A stretch of 64,000 nucleotides of DNA from Planococcus sp. PAMC 21323 (GTDB lineage Bacteria > Bacillota > Bacilli > Bacillales_A > Planococcaceae): contig NZ_CP009129.1 of the NCBI RefSeq assembly GCF_000785555.1, positions 124,001-188,000 on the forward strand. Reading direction: 5' to 3'. Within the stretch, counting starts at the first letter, position 1. Every line of letters starts with the position of its first letter. The notes below the pieces were generated by a model, which searched no databases, had not been told where the DNA came from, and was given only the letters and a program-made list of their open reading frames with translations. Positions 26,655-34,329 of the stretch are shown here, one piece after another. The position numbers were made by a program, and so were the translations under genes.

Positions 26655-27476
26655 TTATGCAGCTAATTGGCTGGCATGCGTTCGGTATTCCACCGGACTC
26701 ATGCCGGCCAATTTTTGTTTGATGCACTCATTGTTGTAATAGAAGATGTATTGGTCGATCCGGCGCTTCAATTCGTCGTAGGGTACCCATGGTTCTCCAT
26801 AATACATCTCCTGTTTCAAGAGGCCGAAGAAATTTTCCATGGCTGCGTTGTCGGCACACGTCCCTTTTCGGGACATGCTTTGGAAGATCTGTTGCTTCTT
26901 CAACGCCTTCACCCAAGCTGCGTGCTGATAATGCCACCCTTGGTCGGAATGGATGGTGGTTCGGTAGACAGCCTGCCCAGTAATCGTTGGCAGGGCTTCA
27001 TGAAGCGATTCCATGACGAAGTCGAGGGTTGGCCGTTTTGCCATACTCAACCCGATAATTTCGCCGTTATACAGGTCCATGATCGGACTCAAATAAAGCT
27101 TTTCCTCGCCTGTACATTTGAATTCGGTGACGTCTGTCGTCAGTTTCTGCAAGGCATGTGGGGTGGAAAACCTGCGGTTCATTCGATTTTTAGCGATGGT
27201 TCCGACTTTGCCCTTATACGATTTGTAGCGAGACTTCCGAATGAATTTCACACATTTCAACGCCAGTACACCCATGAGCCGTTGAACTTTCTTGTGATTG
27301 ATGACGTATCCCTGTGCTTGTAATTCCAAGTGAATCCGTCGATACCCGTAACGGCCTTCGTGTTTCTCAAATAGCGATTGGATCACGGTTTTCCACTCGT
27401 GGTCCATGTCTTCCGAACCGAATCGCTGGCGGTGGTAATGGTACGTCGCTTCCGGAAGATTAACAATCTTCAACAC
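26655..27476 (-). CDS. IS3 transposase OrfB (integrase domain)
   Basis: DDE recombinase of the IS3 family. It has the HTH_21-type N-terminus (HRQRFGSEDMDHEW, then GYRRIHLELQAQGYVINHKKV), and the rve core with D in LTTDVTEFKC, D in IHSDQGWHYQHAA and E in AAMENFFGLLKQE, so all three catalytic residues are present. The TTG at 27476 is only the first start codon in the open frame; the frame is open further upstream and the protein is expected as an OrfAB fusion by frameshifting. Confidence 0.92.
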   Translation of the reverse strand: MLKIVNLPEATYHYHRQRFGSEDMDHEWKTVIQSLFEKHEGRYGYRRIHLELQAQGYVINHKKVQRLMGVLALKCVKFIRKSRYKSYKGKVGTIAKNRMNRRFSTPHALQKLTTDVTEFKCTGEEKLYLSPIMDLYNGEIIGLSMAKRPTLDFVMESLHEALPTITGQAVYRTTIHSDQGWHYQHAAWVKALKKQQIFQSMSRKGTCADNAAMENFFGLLKQEMYYGEPWVPYDELKRRIDQYIFYYNNECIKQKLAGMSPVEYRTHASQLAA

Positions 27477-27481
27477 GTCCT

Positions 27482-28045
27482 TTAGTCGGAATCCTTCTTC
27501 GTGGAGTTCGAACGCCAGCGCTGCTTGTGCTTTTCGAGGAAGGCATCCGGATTCTCCTGGAAAGCTTTTAACTTTTTTAAATACGCCACTTCTAAACGGA
27601 GAAGCTCATTCTCCCGTTCCAGTTGTTCTTCTCGGGATAGCGTCTTTTCTGGTTTGATGGGTTTCTGTTTCGGTTTTTTTGACATGGAGGGTCGTCCTTT
27701 CGCTTGTTCTTCCAGGCCTTTTACCCCTTTCGCCAAAAATTCACGATTCCACCTCGCAACGATTGATGGCTCGTTCATCTCAAATTCGATCGCAGTATCT
27801 TGGTAGGAAGCACCTGTTTGTTTCATAAAGTGTAATACATCCACCTTGAATTGAACAGAATACACCTGTTTCGTCTGCTTCCTCCGCAAGCCGTTTTTTC
27901 CAAAAACCCTCCACATTCGAACCCACTGTTTGATTGGCGTGCTGCTTGGAATTCCATGTTTTTCGGCTAACCGATCATAACCTAACCAGCCATTCAGATA
28001 CTCATTCACAATCATCCGTTTAAATTCTTCACTGTACTTTGCCAT
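27482..28045 (-). CDS. IS3 transposase OrfA (helix-turn-helix)
   Basis: 187-residue DNA-binding OrfA: an N-terminal HTH region (YDRLAEKHGIPSSTPIKQWV), a second HTH-like domain, a Lys-rich linker and a leucine zipper (EEQLERENELLRLEVAYLKK). ATG 28045 is chosen because it lies just inside the element end; a longer open frame runs outside the element. The slippery AAAAAAG (27572-27578, minus strand) lies at the end of the zipper, and the -1 frame from it is open straight into orfB. Confidence 0.9.
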   Translation of the reverse strand: MAKYSEEFKRMIVNEYLNGWLGYDRLAEKHGIPSSTPIKQWVRMWRVFGKNGLRRKQTKQVYSVQFKVDVLHFMKQTGASYQDTAIEFEMNEPSIVARWNREFLAKGVKGLEEQAKGRPSMSKKPKQKPIKPEKTLSREEQLERENELLRLEVAYLKKLKAFQENPDAFLEKHKQRWRSNSTKKDSD

Positions 28046-28134
28046 ATAAAAAACACCCCAAAAGTTAGATTTGAACTCTAACTTTTGGGGTGCACTACCT
28101 TTCCATGTGAAAATGGAAAAAAGGGTCTTTTTTG

Positions 28135-28830
28135 TTATAACAGCAATAACCATGCAGCAACCGGTCCTAGTAAGGCCCCGAGAACAGCGCTTAACGTCAT
28201 CGCAACAGAACTCATCGAAGCTTCTTGTTGTCCGTATTCAAATGCTTTTGCTGTGCCCATACCATGAGCAGAAGTACCGAGGCCAATGCCTCGACCAATC
28301 GCCGAATCAATATGCAACCAATTTAATAATACGGGTCCAAAAATATAACCTGTGAAACCAGCTACCATAACAAAAACGGCTGCTAAGGAAGGAATGCCTC
28401 CCAGATTGCTAGCTACTTGCATTGCTACTGGAGTCGTTAATGATTTTGGTAAGACAGTCAGAACAAGTTGTTCTGAAAATCGAAATAATTGAGTGAATAA
28501 GACGCCACTTGTCATACCTACTGTTACTCCAGCGACAATGCCTGAAAGGACAGGGATCAAGTTCGTGAAAAGCAAGTCGCGTTGTTTATATAAGGGAATC
28601 GCTAACGCTACTACTGCCGGGCCTAGCAAGGTTCCAATCCAACTACCACCTGTCATATACGTTTCGTAAGGGACATTGGCGATTACTAAAATAATGGCGA
28701 GAATGGCAGTAGAAGCAAGTACAGGATTTAGCAAAGTTTTCCGATACCGCAAATAAACGATATTCGTTAGAAAATAAGTAGCTACAGTTAAAATAGCAAA
28801 AAAAGCAGCGAGTAAGTTAAATTCCATCAA
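28135..28830 (-). CDS. lrgB: LrgB/CidB family membrane protein
   Basis: 231-residue protein with about eight membrane helices. Blocks LFRFSEQLVLTVLPKSLTTPVA and GTSAHGMGTAKAFEYG are diagnostic of LrgB. In B. subtilis the related PftA/PftB pair facilitates pyruvate transport, while in Staphylococcus LrgAB is described as an antiholin-like system; which applies here is unknown. The ATG overlaps the lrgA stop. The last codons lie beside the terminator split by the IS. Confidence 0.9.
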   Translation of the reverse strand: MMEFNLLAAFFAILTVATYFLTNIVYLRYRKTLLNPVLASTAILAIILVIANVPYETYMTGGSWIGTLLGPAVVALAIPLYKQRDLLFTNLIPVLSGIVAGVTVGMTSGVLFTQLFRFSEQLVLTVLPKSLTTPVAMQVASNLGGIPSLAAVFVMVAGFTGYIFGPVLLNWLHIDSAIGRGIGLGTSAHGMGTAKAFEYGQQEASMSSVAMTLSAVLGALLGPVAAWLLLL

Positions 28831-29192
28831 TCGGAGCGCTCCTTTCGTTTGGCAACATATTGACTAACCCAGCCAGCTGCAGCCATAGTGAAAAGCGTAC
28901 TAACACCGACGATGGGAATTAACAACATCCCTTTTCCCGAAAATAGCTCGCCGTATTCAATAACACCGACAGTTGCCGGGATAAAATAAAGCGGCAAAAA
29001 AGCTAATACGAAATGAGCACCGGATTCAATCCATTCTAAACGATAAACTTTCAGCATTAGCGCGGCAAAAAGCAAAATAAAACCGATAATGCTGCCAGGT
29101 AAAGGAATATTGAAGAAGCTCTGTAATAGTTCACCTATCAGGTAAAATCCAATAATGACAAAAATGTGGAGAGAGATATACATATATTTCAA
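28827..29192 (-). CDS. lrgA: LrgA/CidA family holin-like protein
   Basis: About 120 residues with four membrane helices and the family block LPGSIIGFILLFAALMLK. Partner of lrgB, with a 4-base overlap. The start is uncertain: TTG 29192 has AAAGGTGG at good spacing; GTG 29204 touches the ribosome-binding site; ATG 29183 is farther away. Confidence 0.85.
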   Translation of the reverse strand: MKYMYISLHIFVIIGFYLIGELLQSFFNIPLPGSIIGFILLFAALMLKVYRLEWIESGAHFVLAFLPLYFIPATVGVIEYGELFSGKGMLLIPIVGVSTLFTMAAAGWVSQYVAKRKERSD

Positions 29193-29698
29193 AAGAGACG
29201 CCACCTTTCGGATAGAGTAAGGTAAATCCCGATTCTTTCCGTAATAAATTATTTTACAGCATTATGCTTGAAAAGCGAGAGCCGAGGAAGAGCTTTTAGG
29301 ATTTGTTGAAAAATTGTTGTAAAAAATCGAACAAAAAATAAAGAATTTTAATAAAAATAATGTAATTTTGAAAATGAATATGTGATGAATAGTATTTTAC
29401 CTTTTAAACAGTTAATCCCTGTGATGACGAACCAAAAGGGGTGGGAAAATAAGTAATATTTCTGATTTTTATGCATTTAAAAGTATATGTAGTATATCGG
29501 GATAACAATTGCATAATAATGAATTGATAAAATAGCAAGAAATTTTAAAAATTACCCAGTAGAATACTTGCATTTAGAATGACATATTGTATTATTACTT
29601 TATGCAATATATCGCAATCTTTTTTGAAAAGATAAATGTATTATATTGGAATAGATAAGGTGTGCGTTTTATCGTTACAATTTTAGGAGGAAATAGCA
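29193..29698 (+). promoter_or_regulatory. Upstream region of brnQ with operator-like sites
   Basis: About 500 bp without a gene, very A+T-rich. The 14-mer TATGCAATATATCG at 29601-29614 recurs exactly at 31898-31911 upstream of the GntR gene, and a diverged form TATGTAGTATATCG lies at 29486-29499. The core TGCAATATATCGCA is a near-palindrome. This fits operators for the GntR protein encoded downstream of brnQ. No T-box or other leader RNA was seen. Confidence 0.55.
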
Positions 29699-31069
29699 GT
29701 GGATAGTAAATTATCATTTAAGTCATATGCAGTAGTAGGAATGATGTTGTTTGCGCTGTTCTTTGGAGCAGGTAACTTAATCTTCCCTGCACAGCTAGGA
29801 CAATACGCAGGAACAAATGTCTGGATTGCCATTTTTGGCTTTCTAATTACGGGTGTAGGTCTACCTTTACTTGGTATCTTAGCAATTGGTTATTCGAAAA
29901 GTAATGATCTACAGGACTTATCAAGTCGTGTGCATCCAGTTTATGGACTGGTTTTCACAGCGATGTTGTATTTAACAATTGGGCCATTTTTCGCTTTACC
30001 TAGAACCGGCGCAGTGTCTTATGAAGTCGGTATTGCACCATTTATTGGTGATGGCAATGCAACAATCGGTTTACTTATCTTCTCTCTCATCTTTTTTGGT
30101 ATTTCACTTATTGTTTCATTAAATCCAACAAAAATAGTGGACAGTATCGGTAAAGTTTTGTCACCCGCTATTTTAGTAACTCTAGGTGTGTTGTTGGTCG
30201 CCGCTTTTGTAAAACCAATGGGCAATCAACAAGCACCGCAGCCAGCGTACACAGACGGGGCTTTCTTTACGGGGTTTACAGAAGGGTATAACACAATGGA
30301 TGCGCTGGCTTCTCTTGTTTTCGGGATAATTGTGATTTCAGCGGTTCGTAAAATGGGTGTAACATCACCTAAAGGCGTCTTAATGGCAACCATGAAAAGT
30401 GGTGTTGTCGCGTCGGCATTATTAGCCATCGTCTATACAGGGATTGCTTATTTAGGTTCAACAAGTACGTCGACTTTAGGTGTTATGGAAACCGGTGGTC
30501 CTGTGTTGAGCGGCGCTTCAACTTATTATTTTGGAACATTTGGTGCTACTTTGCTAGCTGCCATCATCATTCTGGCATGTTTGACAACAGCTATTGGTTT
30601 AACAGTAGCCAATGCTGAATTTTTCAATAAATTAACGCCAAAAATTGGTTATAAAACATATGTGGTTATTTTCTCTGTCTTTTCATTGATTGTAACCAAT
30701 GCAGGACTTGCAAATATCATTACGTATTCGATTCCGGTATTAATGTTCTTATATCCATTAGCTATCGTATTGATCATGTTAGCGTTCTTGTCGCCGTTAT
30801 TTAAACATGCTCAATTGGTATATGTATCAACCATTATCGTTACTTTCTTTATTAGTATTATCGATGGATTGAAAACACTGACTTCTTCTTTAGGTGTTGA
30901 AAATCCGGCATGGCTTCAGTCAATAGTTGATTTTTACTCAGCTATATTGCCGCTTTATAGCAATGGACTTGGTTGGCTCTTACCAGCGATTATTGTCATC
31001 GCCATCACGACGATTATTGCTCGCAGTAAAAAGAATGTAAAAGTTCAAGCAGCTCAGCAAAACTCATAA
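29699..31069 (+). CDS. brnQ: Branched-chain amino acid carrier BrnQ
   Basis: LIVCS-family sodium-coupled importer of Leu, Ile and Val, with about 12 helices. The start of the mature protein (FFGAGNLIFPAQLGQYAG) and the block LYLTIGPFFALPRTGAVSYE are family-defining. GTG start at 29699 with AGGAGG 8 bases upstream. Length 456 residues is normal. Probably controlled by the convergent GntR-FCD regulator through the shared 14-mer. Confidence 0.94.
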   Translation: MDSKLSFKSYAVVGMMLFALFFGAGNLIFPAQLGQYAGTNVWIAIFGFLITGVGLPLLGILAIGYSKSNDLQDLSSRVHPVYGLVFTAMLYLTIGPFFALPRTGAVSYEVGIAPFIGDGNATIGLLIFSLIFFGISLIVSLNPTKIVDSIGKVLSPAILVTLGVLLVAAFVKPMGNQQAPQPAYTDGAFFTGFTEGYNTMDALASLVFGIIVISAVRKMGVTSPKGVLMATMKSGVVASALLAIVYTGIAYLGSTSTSTLGVMETGGPVLSGASTYYFGTFGATLLAAIIILACLTTAIGLTVANAEFFNKLTPKIGYKTYVVIFSVFSLIVTNAGLANIITYSIPVLMFLYPLAIVLIMLAFLSPLFKHAQLVYVSTIIVTFFISIIDGLKTLTSSLGVENPAWLQSIVDFYSAILPLYSNGLGWLLPAIIVIAITTIIARSKKNVKVQAAQQNS

Positions 31070-31112
31070 TTTCAGTAATAAAAGTAGGCTCGGAAAACCG
31101 GATTTGCTTCAA

Positions 31113-31156
31113 AAAAAGCTGTATCAAAAGCGCTAGCGCTTTTGATACAGCTTTTT
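31113..31156. terminator. Perfectly palindromic bidirectional terminator
   Basis: A 44-bp perfect palindrome (AAAAAGCTGTATCAAAAGCG and its complement, no unpaired spacer) between the convergent brnQ and GntR genes, with A- and T-runs at both ends. Confidence 0.9.
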
Positions 31157-31164
31157 ATAATGGC

Positions 31165-31827
31165 TTATAAACTTTTCTCTGTTGAAAGTTCAGCTATTGT
31201 TCGATCCCAGTTTGTCTTCATCAGATGTGCGACTTTTTCCGGATTTTTTTCTTTTAAGGTTTGGATAATCTCTACATGTTCGTCGTAAGAGCTTTTCGTC
31301 AGCATTAATGAATGATGGAAAAATTGTCTTCTAACATGAGATTGAAGACTGCTGAGTATGCTGTATATATAAGGATTATTGGCTGCATCAACAATGATTT
31401 GGTGGAATTCTTGATCGATCTTTAAAGCTGAAAAACCATCTTGTTTTTCAATGGCTTCAAGGAATCGTTGGTTTGTTTCTTCTAATAAAGCGAATGTGTC
31501 TTGGTCGAGATTAGGGATAGCGAGTTCTGCTGATAGAGCTTGCAAAACAGCAAGAGGCGGAAGTAAGTCTTTCAAGTCACCTTTTTTAACGTTAGTGACT
31601 CGTGTAGCTTTGCCAGGGAACATTTCTACAAAACCTTGTACTTCAAGTAATTGCAATGCTTCACGGATAGGGGTTCTACTTAAGCTCAATGCTTGTGCCA
31701 AATCCGTATCGATTAGTTTTTCTTCAGGTTGTAGCGTGCCGTCTATAATCCATTGTTGCAGTTGAAGATAGGCACTTTCTTTAGCTGAGACGCGGACAGG
31801 CTTCGTGTAATTCACTGGAATAGGCAT
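31165..31827 (-). CDS. GntR family regulator, FCD domain
   Basis: Winged-helix regulator with N-terminal DNA-binding domain (SRTPIREALQLLEVQGFVEM) and a C-terminal all-helical FCD ligand-binding domain with conserved metal-binding His/Asp positions (for example DQEFHQIIVDAANN). 220 residues, normal. It is convergent with brnQ, and its own promoter region and that of brnQ share an identical 14-mer, so it probably controls brnQ and itself. The ligand cannot be told from sequence. Confidence 0.9.
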   Translation of the reverse strand: MPIPVNYTKPVRVSAKESAYLQLQQWIIDGTLQPEEKLIDTDLAQALSLSRTPIREALQLLEVQGFVEMFPGKATRVTNVKKGDLKDLLPPLAVLQALSAELAIPNLDQDTFALLEETNQRFLEAIEKQDGFSALKIDQEFHQIIVDAANNPYIYSILSSLQSHVRRQFFHHSLMLTKSSYDEHVEIIQTLKEKNPEKVAHLMKTNWDRTIAELSTEKSL

Positions 31828-31897
31828 TGCGAACTCTCCTTTTCTACTGCTTTATTCCTCCTATTATACAGTATTTTAAGTTTCCGACAAAATATAT

Positions 31898-31911
31898 TAT
31901 GCAATATATCG
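31898..31911. promoter_or_regulatory. Putative GntR operator upstream of its own gene
   Basis: TATGCAATATATCG, identical to 29601-29614 before brnQ; 71 bases upstream of the GntR start. Confidence 0.5.
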
Positions 31912-32009
31912 GTATTTACCTAAAAACAGTCTGCATTTGGCTGTTTGTCGTCGTTCAAATTGGGAATAATAAAAGTATGAATAGATTAATACACTGAGGG
32001 GGAATAAGA

Positions 32010-32366
32010 ATGCTATCAATTGTTCCAAGCAAGGACGTTGAAACTATTGCAATTGAATTTGAAGGTGCTGTAACACATGAAGATGCCATGAAAGTTGATA
32101 AAATCATTCAGGACAAATATGTGGATAAAGGACAGTTTAATATTTATGCAATTATAAGTGAAGAAAAAGGTGCTTCTTTTGAAGGGCTTGAAGAAAGTAT
32201 GCGCATGCATACAGAGGCTTGGGATCACTTTCACAAGTTTGCTGTTATTAGCTCGAATCACGGAGAAGAACAATTGGTCGAGATGAAAAGGTTATTACCG
32301 AACATCGAAGTGAAATACTTTACGCTTGATGAAATGAACGATGCATGGGAATGGATTCAAGAGTAG
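32010..32366 (+). CDS. SpoIIAA-like (STAS/SEC14-type) protein
   Basis: 118-residue soluble protein with the SpoIIAA-like fold signature: MLSIVPSKDVETIAIEFEG at the start, the helix HEDAMKVDKII, and a C-terminal KYFTLDEMNDAWEWIQ typical of this family. The function is unknown. Ribosome-binding site GAGGGGG. Monocistronic: own upstream region and a palindromic terminator at 32383. Confidence 0.8.
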   Translation: MLSIVPSKDVETIAIEFEGAVTHEDAMKVDKIIQDKYVDKGQFNIYAIISEEKGASFEGLEESMRMHTEAWDHFHKFAVISSNHGEEQLVEMKRLLPNIEVKYFTLDEMNDAWEWIQE

Positions 32367-32382
32367 AAAACCATTCGAAAAG

Positions 32383-32420
32383 AAGAGGTAATGGAACAGA
32401 TCTGTTCCATTACCTCTTTT
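32383..32420. terminator. Palindromic terminator
   Basis: AAGAGGTAATGGAACAGA followed at once by its complement TCTGTTCCATTACCTCTT and TT. Confidence 0.85.
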
Positions 32421-32561
32421 GTCTACCAGCTCATCGTTTTTTACAATAATTCTCTACAGAATCGTGTAAGGAAATTCACATGACAAGGGTGGGCATCTGT
32501 TCGGCTATCGTATACACTAATTATAAAGCAAAACGATGTTTTACAGATAGGATGAGAGACG

Positions 32562-33755
32562 ATGAAATCGGAAATGTCTATAAAAATAAATGATAAGTTT
32601 AAAGCGGATTATGCTAAAGGCTATCCGTTGATCACAAAAGAAGCGTTAGAAAATCCAGATACGTTGAATTCGGAAGGTAGCATTCTAAAACTAGTAGATA
32701 AGCAAGGTCGATTCTTAGCAAAGGGTTACTATGGTCGTCAAAACAAAGGATACGGATGGGTTTTAACAAACAATGAAAGTGACACGATTGATCAGGGCTT
32801 TATTGAACAAAAGCTAGCGACTGCGATTTCTCGTCGCCAAGCATTTTTTAATAACCCAGAGACAACGGCTTTCCGAGTATTTAACGGAGAAGGTGATGGG
32901 TTTGGCGGATTGATCATTGATTATTACGATGGCTTTTATTTGTTGAGCTGGTATAGCGAAGGGGTATATACGTTTAAAGATCATGTGATTGATGCACTTC
33001 AAAACGTTACGAAATGCAAAGGCATTTACCAGAAAAAACGCTTTGATACAAAAGGTCAATATATTGAAGAGGACGACTTTGTTGCGGGCGAACGTGGTGA
33101 ATTTCCATTGGTCGTTAAAGAGAACGGCGTAAACTTTGCCGTTTACTTGAATGATGGGGCAATGACGGGCATCTTTTTAGATCAGCGCGAAGTGCGAAAT
33201 ACCATTAAGCAAAAGTATGCTAAAGGAAAAACTGTACTCAATACGTTTTCCTATACGGGTGCATTTTCAGTAGCTGCGGCACTTGGTGGAGCGACGAAAA
33301 CGACGAGCGTTGACTTGGCGAAAAGAAGCTCGAGCAAAACCATTGAGCAGTTTAGCGTGAATGGTATCGATTTCGAGAGCCAAGATATTTTGGTTATGGA
33401 TGTCTTCAATTACTTTAAGTACGCCAAACGAAAAGAATTGAAATTCGATTTAGTTGTTTTGGATCCTCCAAGCTTTGCACGCTCGAAAAAATACACGTTT
33501 AGCACATCAAAAGACTACACAAACTTGATGAAAGAAGCGATTGCCATTACAGAAAAAAATGGCGTCATTGTAGCTTCAACAAATAGTGCTTCTTTCGGAA
33601 TGAAAAAGTTTAAAGGGTTTATTGATAAAGCTTTTAAAGAAATTGGAGGAAAGTACAGCATCGTTGAAGAATTTACATTGCCAAGTGATTTTCGTGTGCA
33701 AAAAGAATTTAAAGAAGGGGATTATTTGAAAGTGCTTTTTGTGAAATTGGGTTAA
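32562..33755 (+). CDS. Class I SAM-dependent rRNA methyltransferase (RlmI-like)
   Basis: 397-residue protein with an N-terminal PUA-like domain (SILKLVDKQGRFLAKGYYG), a linking domain, and a C-terminal Rossmann methyltransferase (TGIFLDQREVRN, then LNTFSYTGAFSVAAALGGA for SAM binding, and VVLDPPSFARSKK as the catalytic-loop region). This is the YwbD/RlmI family that methylates cytosine C5 in 23S rRNA; the exact site is not inferred. A second ATG at 32574 is also possible. Confidence 0.9.
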   Translation: MKSEMSIKINDKFKADYAKGYPLITKEALENPDTLNSEGSILKLVDKQGRFLAKGYYGRQNKGYGWVLTNNESDTIDQGFIEQKLATAISRRQAFFNNPETTAFRVFNGEGDGFGGLIIDYYDGFYLLSWYSEGVYTFKDHVIDALQNVTKCKGIYQKKRFDTKGQYIEEDDFVAGERGEFPLVVKENGVNFAVYLNDGAMTGIFLDQREVRNTIKQKYAKGKTVLNTFSYTGAFSVAAALGGATKTTSVDLAKRSSSKTIEQFSVNGIDFESQDILVMDVFNYFKYAKRKELKFDLVVLDPPSFARSKKYTFSTSKDYTNLMKEAIAITEKNGVIVASTNSASFGMKKFKGFIDKAFKEIGGKYSIVEEFTLPSDFRVQKEFKEGDYLKVLFVKLG

Positions 33756-33887
33756 TTCGAAATAAAAACGACTAGTTTGTGACGAAATGTTTTGTGTGCT
33801 TATAAAAACAATCGAATCGCCTTCCCAATCTCTGTACAGTGTTCGTTATGACTTCTATAATTGATAGCAGATTGAGAGGGATAATTG

Positions 33888-34199
33888 ATGTTTAAAGACC
33901 CATTACGTACGTTTCGTTTTATGGGACTTCTTGAAGGAAGTTCATTGTTAATCTTACTTTTCTTAGCAATGCCGCTAAAATACTTTTTTGACTTTCCAGA
34001 AGCAGTTAGTGTAATTGGACCGATTCACGGTGCTTTGTTTAGTCTTTATATTTTAATCACAATTTATATGACATTTGTCTTTAAATGGCCATTTCGTTTC
34101 TCAGTAGGAGCTGTTGTTTCTGCGTTCTTACCATTTGGAAACTTCGTTTTAGATAAACGTCTCGAACAATGGCAACAGGTTAACACTTCTGCTGCATGA
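33888..34199 (+). CDS. DUF3817 family membrane protein (YdzA-like)
   Basis: About 103 residues with three membrane segments; RTFRFMGLLEGSSLLILLF, GPIHGALFSLYI and FGNFVLDKRL are typical of DUF3817, a family of unknown function. ATG 33888 follows GAGAGGG; a TTG three bases upstream is less likely. It stands alone with its own terminator. Confidence 0.82.
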   Translation: MFKDPLRTFRFMGLLEGSSLLILLFLAMPLKYFFDFPEAVSVIGPIHGALFSLYILITIYMTFVFKWPFRFSVGAVVSAFLPFGNFVLDKRLEQWQQVNTSAA

Positions 34200-34202
34200 C
34201 CT

Positions 34203-34236
34203 AACACTTGTGGAATTTTCTGCAAGTGTTTTTTTT
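34203..34236 (+). terminator. Rho-independent terminator
   Basis: AACACTTG pairs with CAAGTGTT followed by a long T-run. Confidence 0.85.
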
Positions 34237-34329
34237 ATGGAACCATAAGGAATTTAATTATAATGAAGTTATAAAAAGAATAAATCTGTATTGAAAAGTA
34301 TATAGATATAATGAACAGGAGTTTTTAAC

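Larger units (their letters stand above)
26624..28099 (-). mobile_element. IS3-family insertion sequence, apparently intact
   Basis: 1476-bp element with imperfect terminal inverted repeats: GGTAGTGACCCC..AAGTTAGAG at the left, and at the right (read inward) GGTAGTGCACCCC..AAGTTAGAG. It is flanked by TTT on both sides (26621-26623 and 28100-28102), fitting a 3-bp target duplication. It carries orfA and orfB on the minus strand with a -1 frameshift signal, and the DDE residues are present. IS3 family, probably IS150-like group. The target is the terminator hairpin between the exporter permease and lrgB. Confidence 0.9.

Noticed and set aside
26667..27323. Long plus-strand frame opposite the transposase
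   Set aside because: Shadow of the orfB gene, which has clear DDE motifs on the other strand.
29205..29698. T-box or other leader RNA upstream of brnQ
   Set aside because: No GGTGG-ACCACG core and no leader terminator; only A+T-rich DNA with operator-like repeats.
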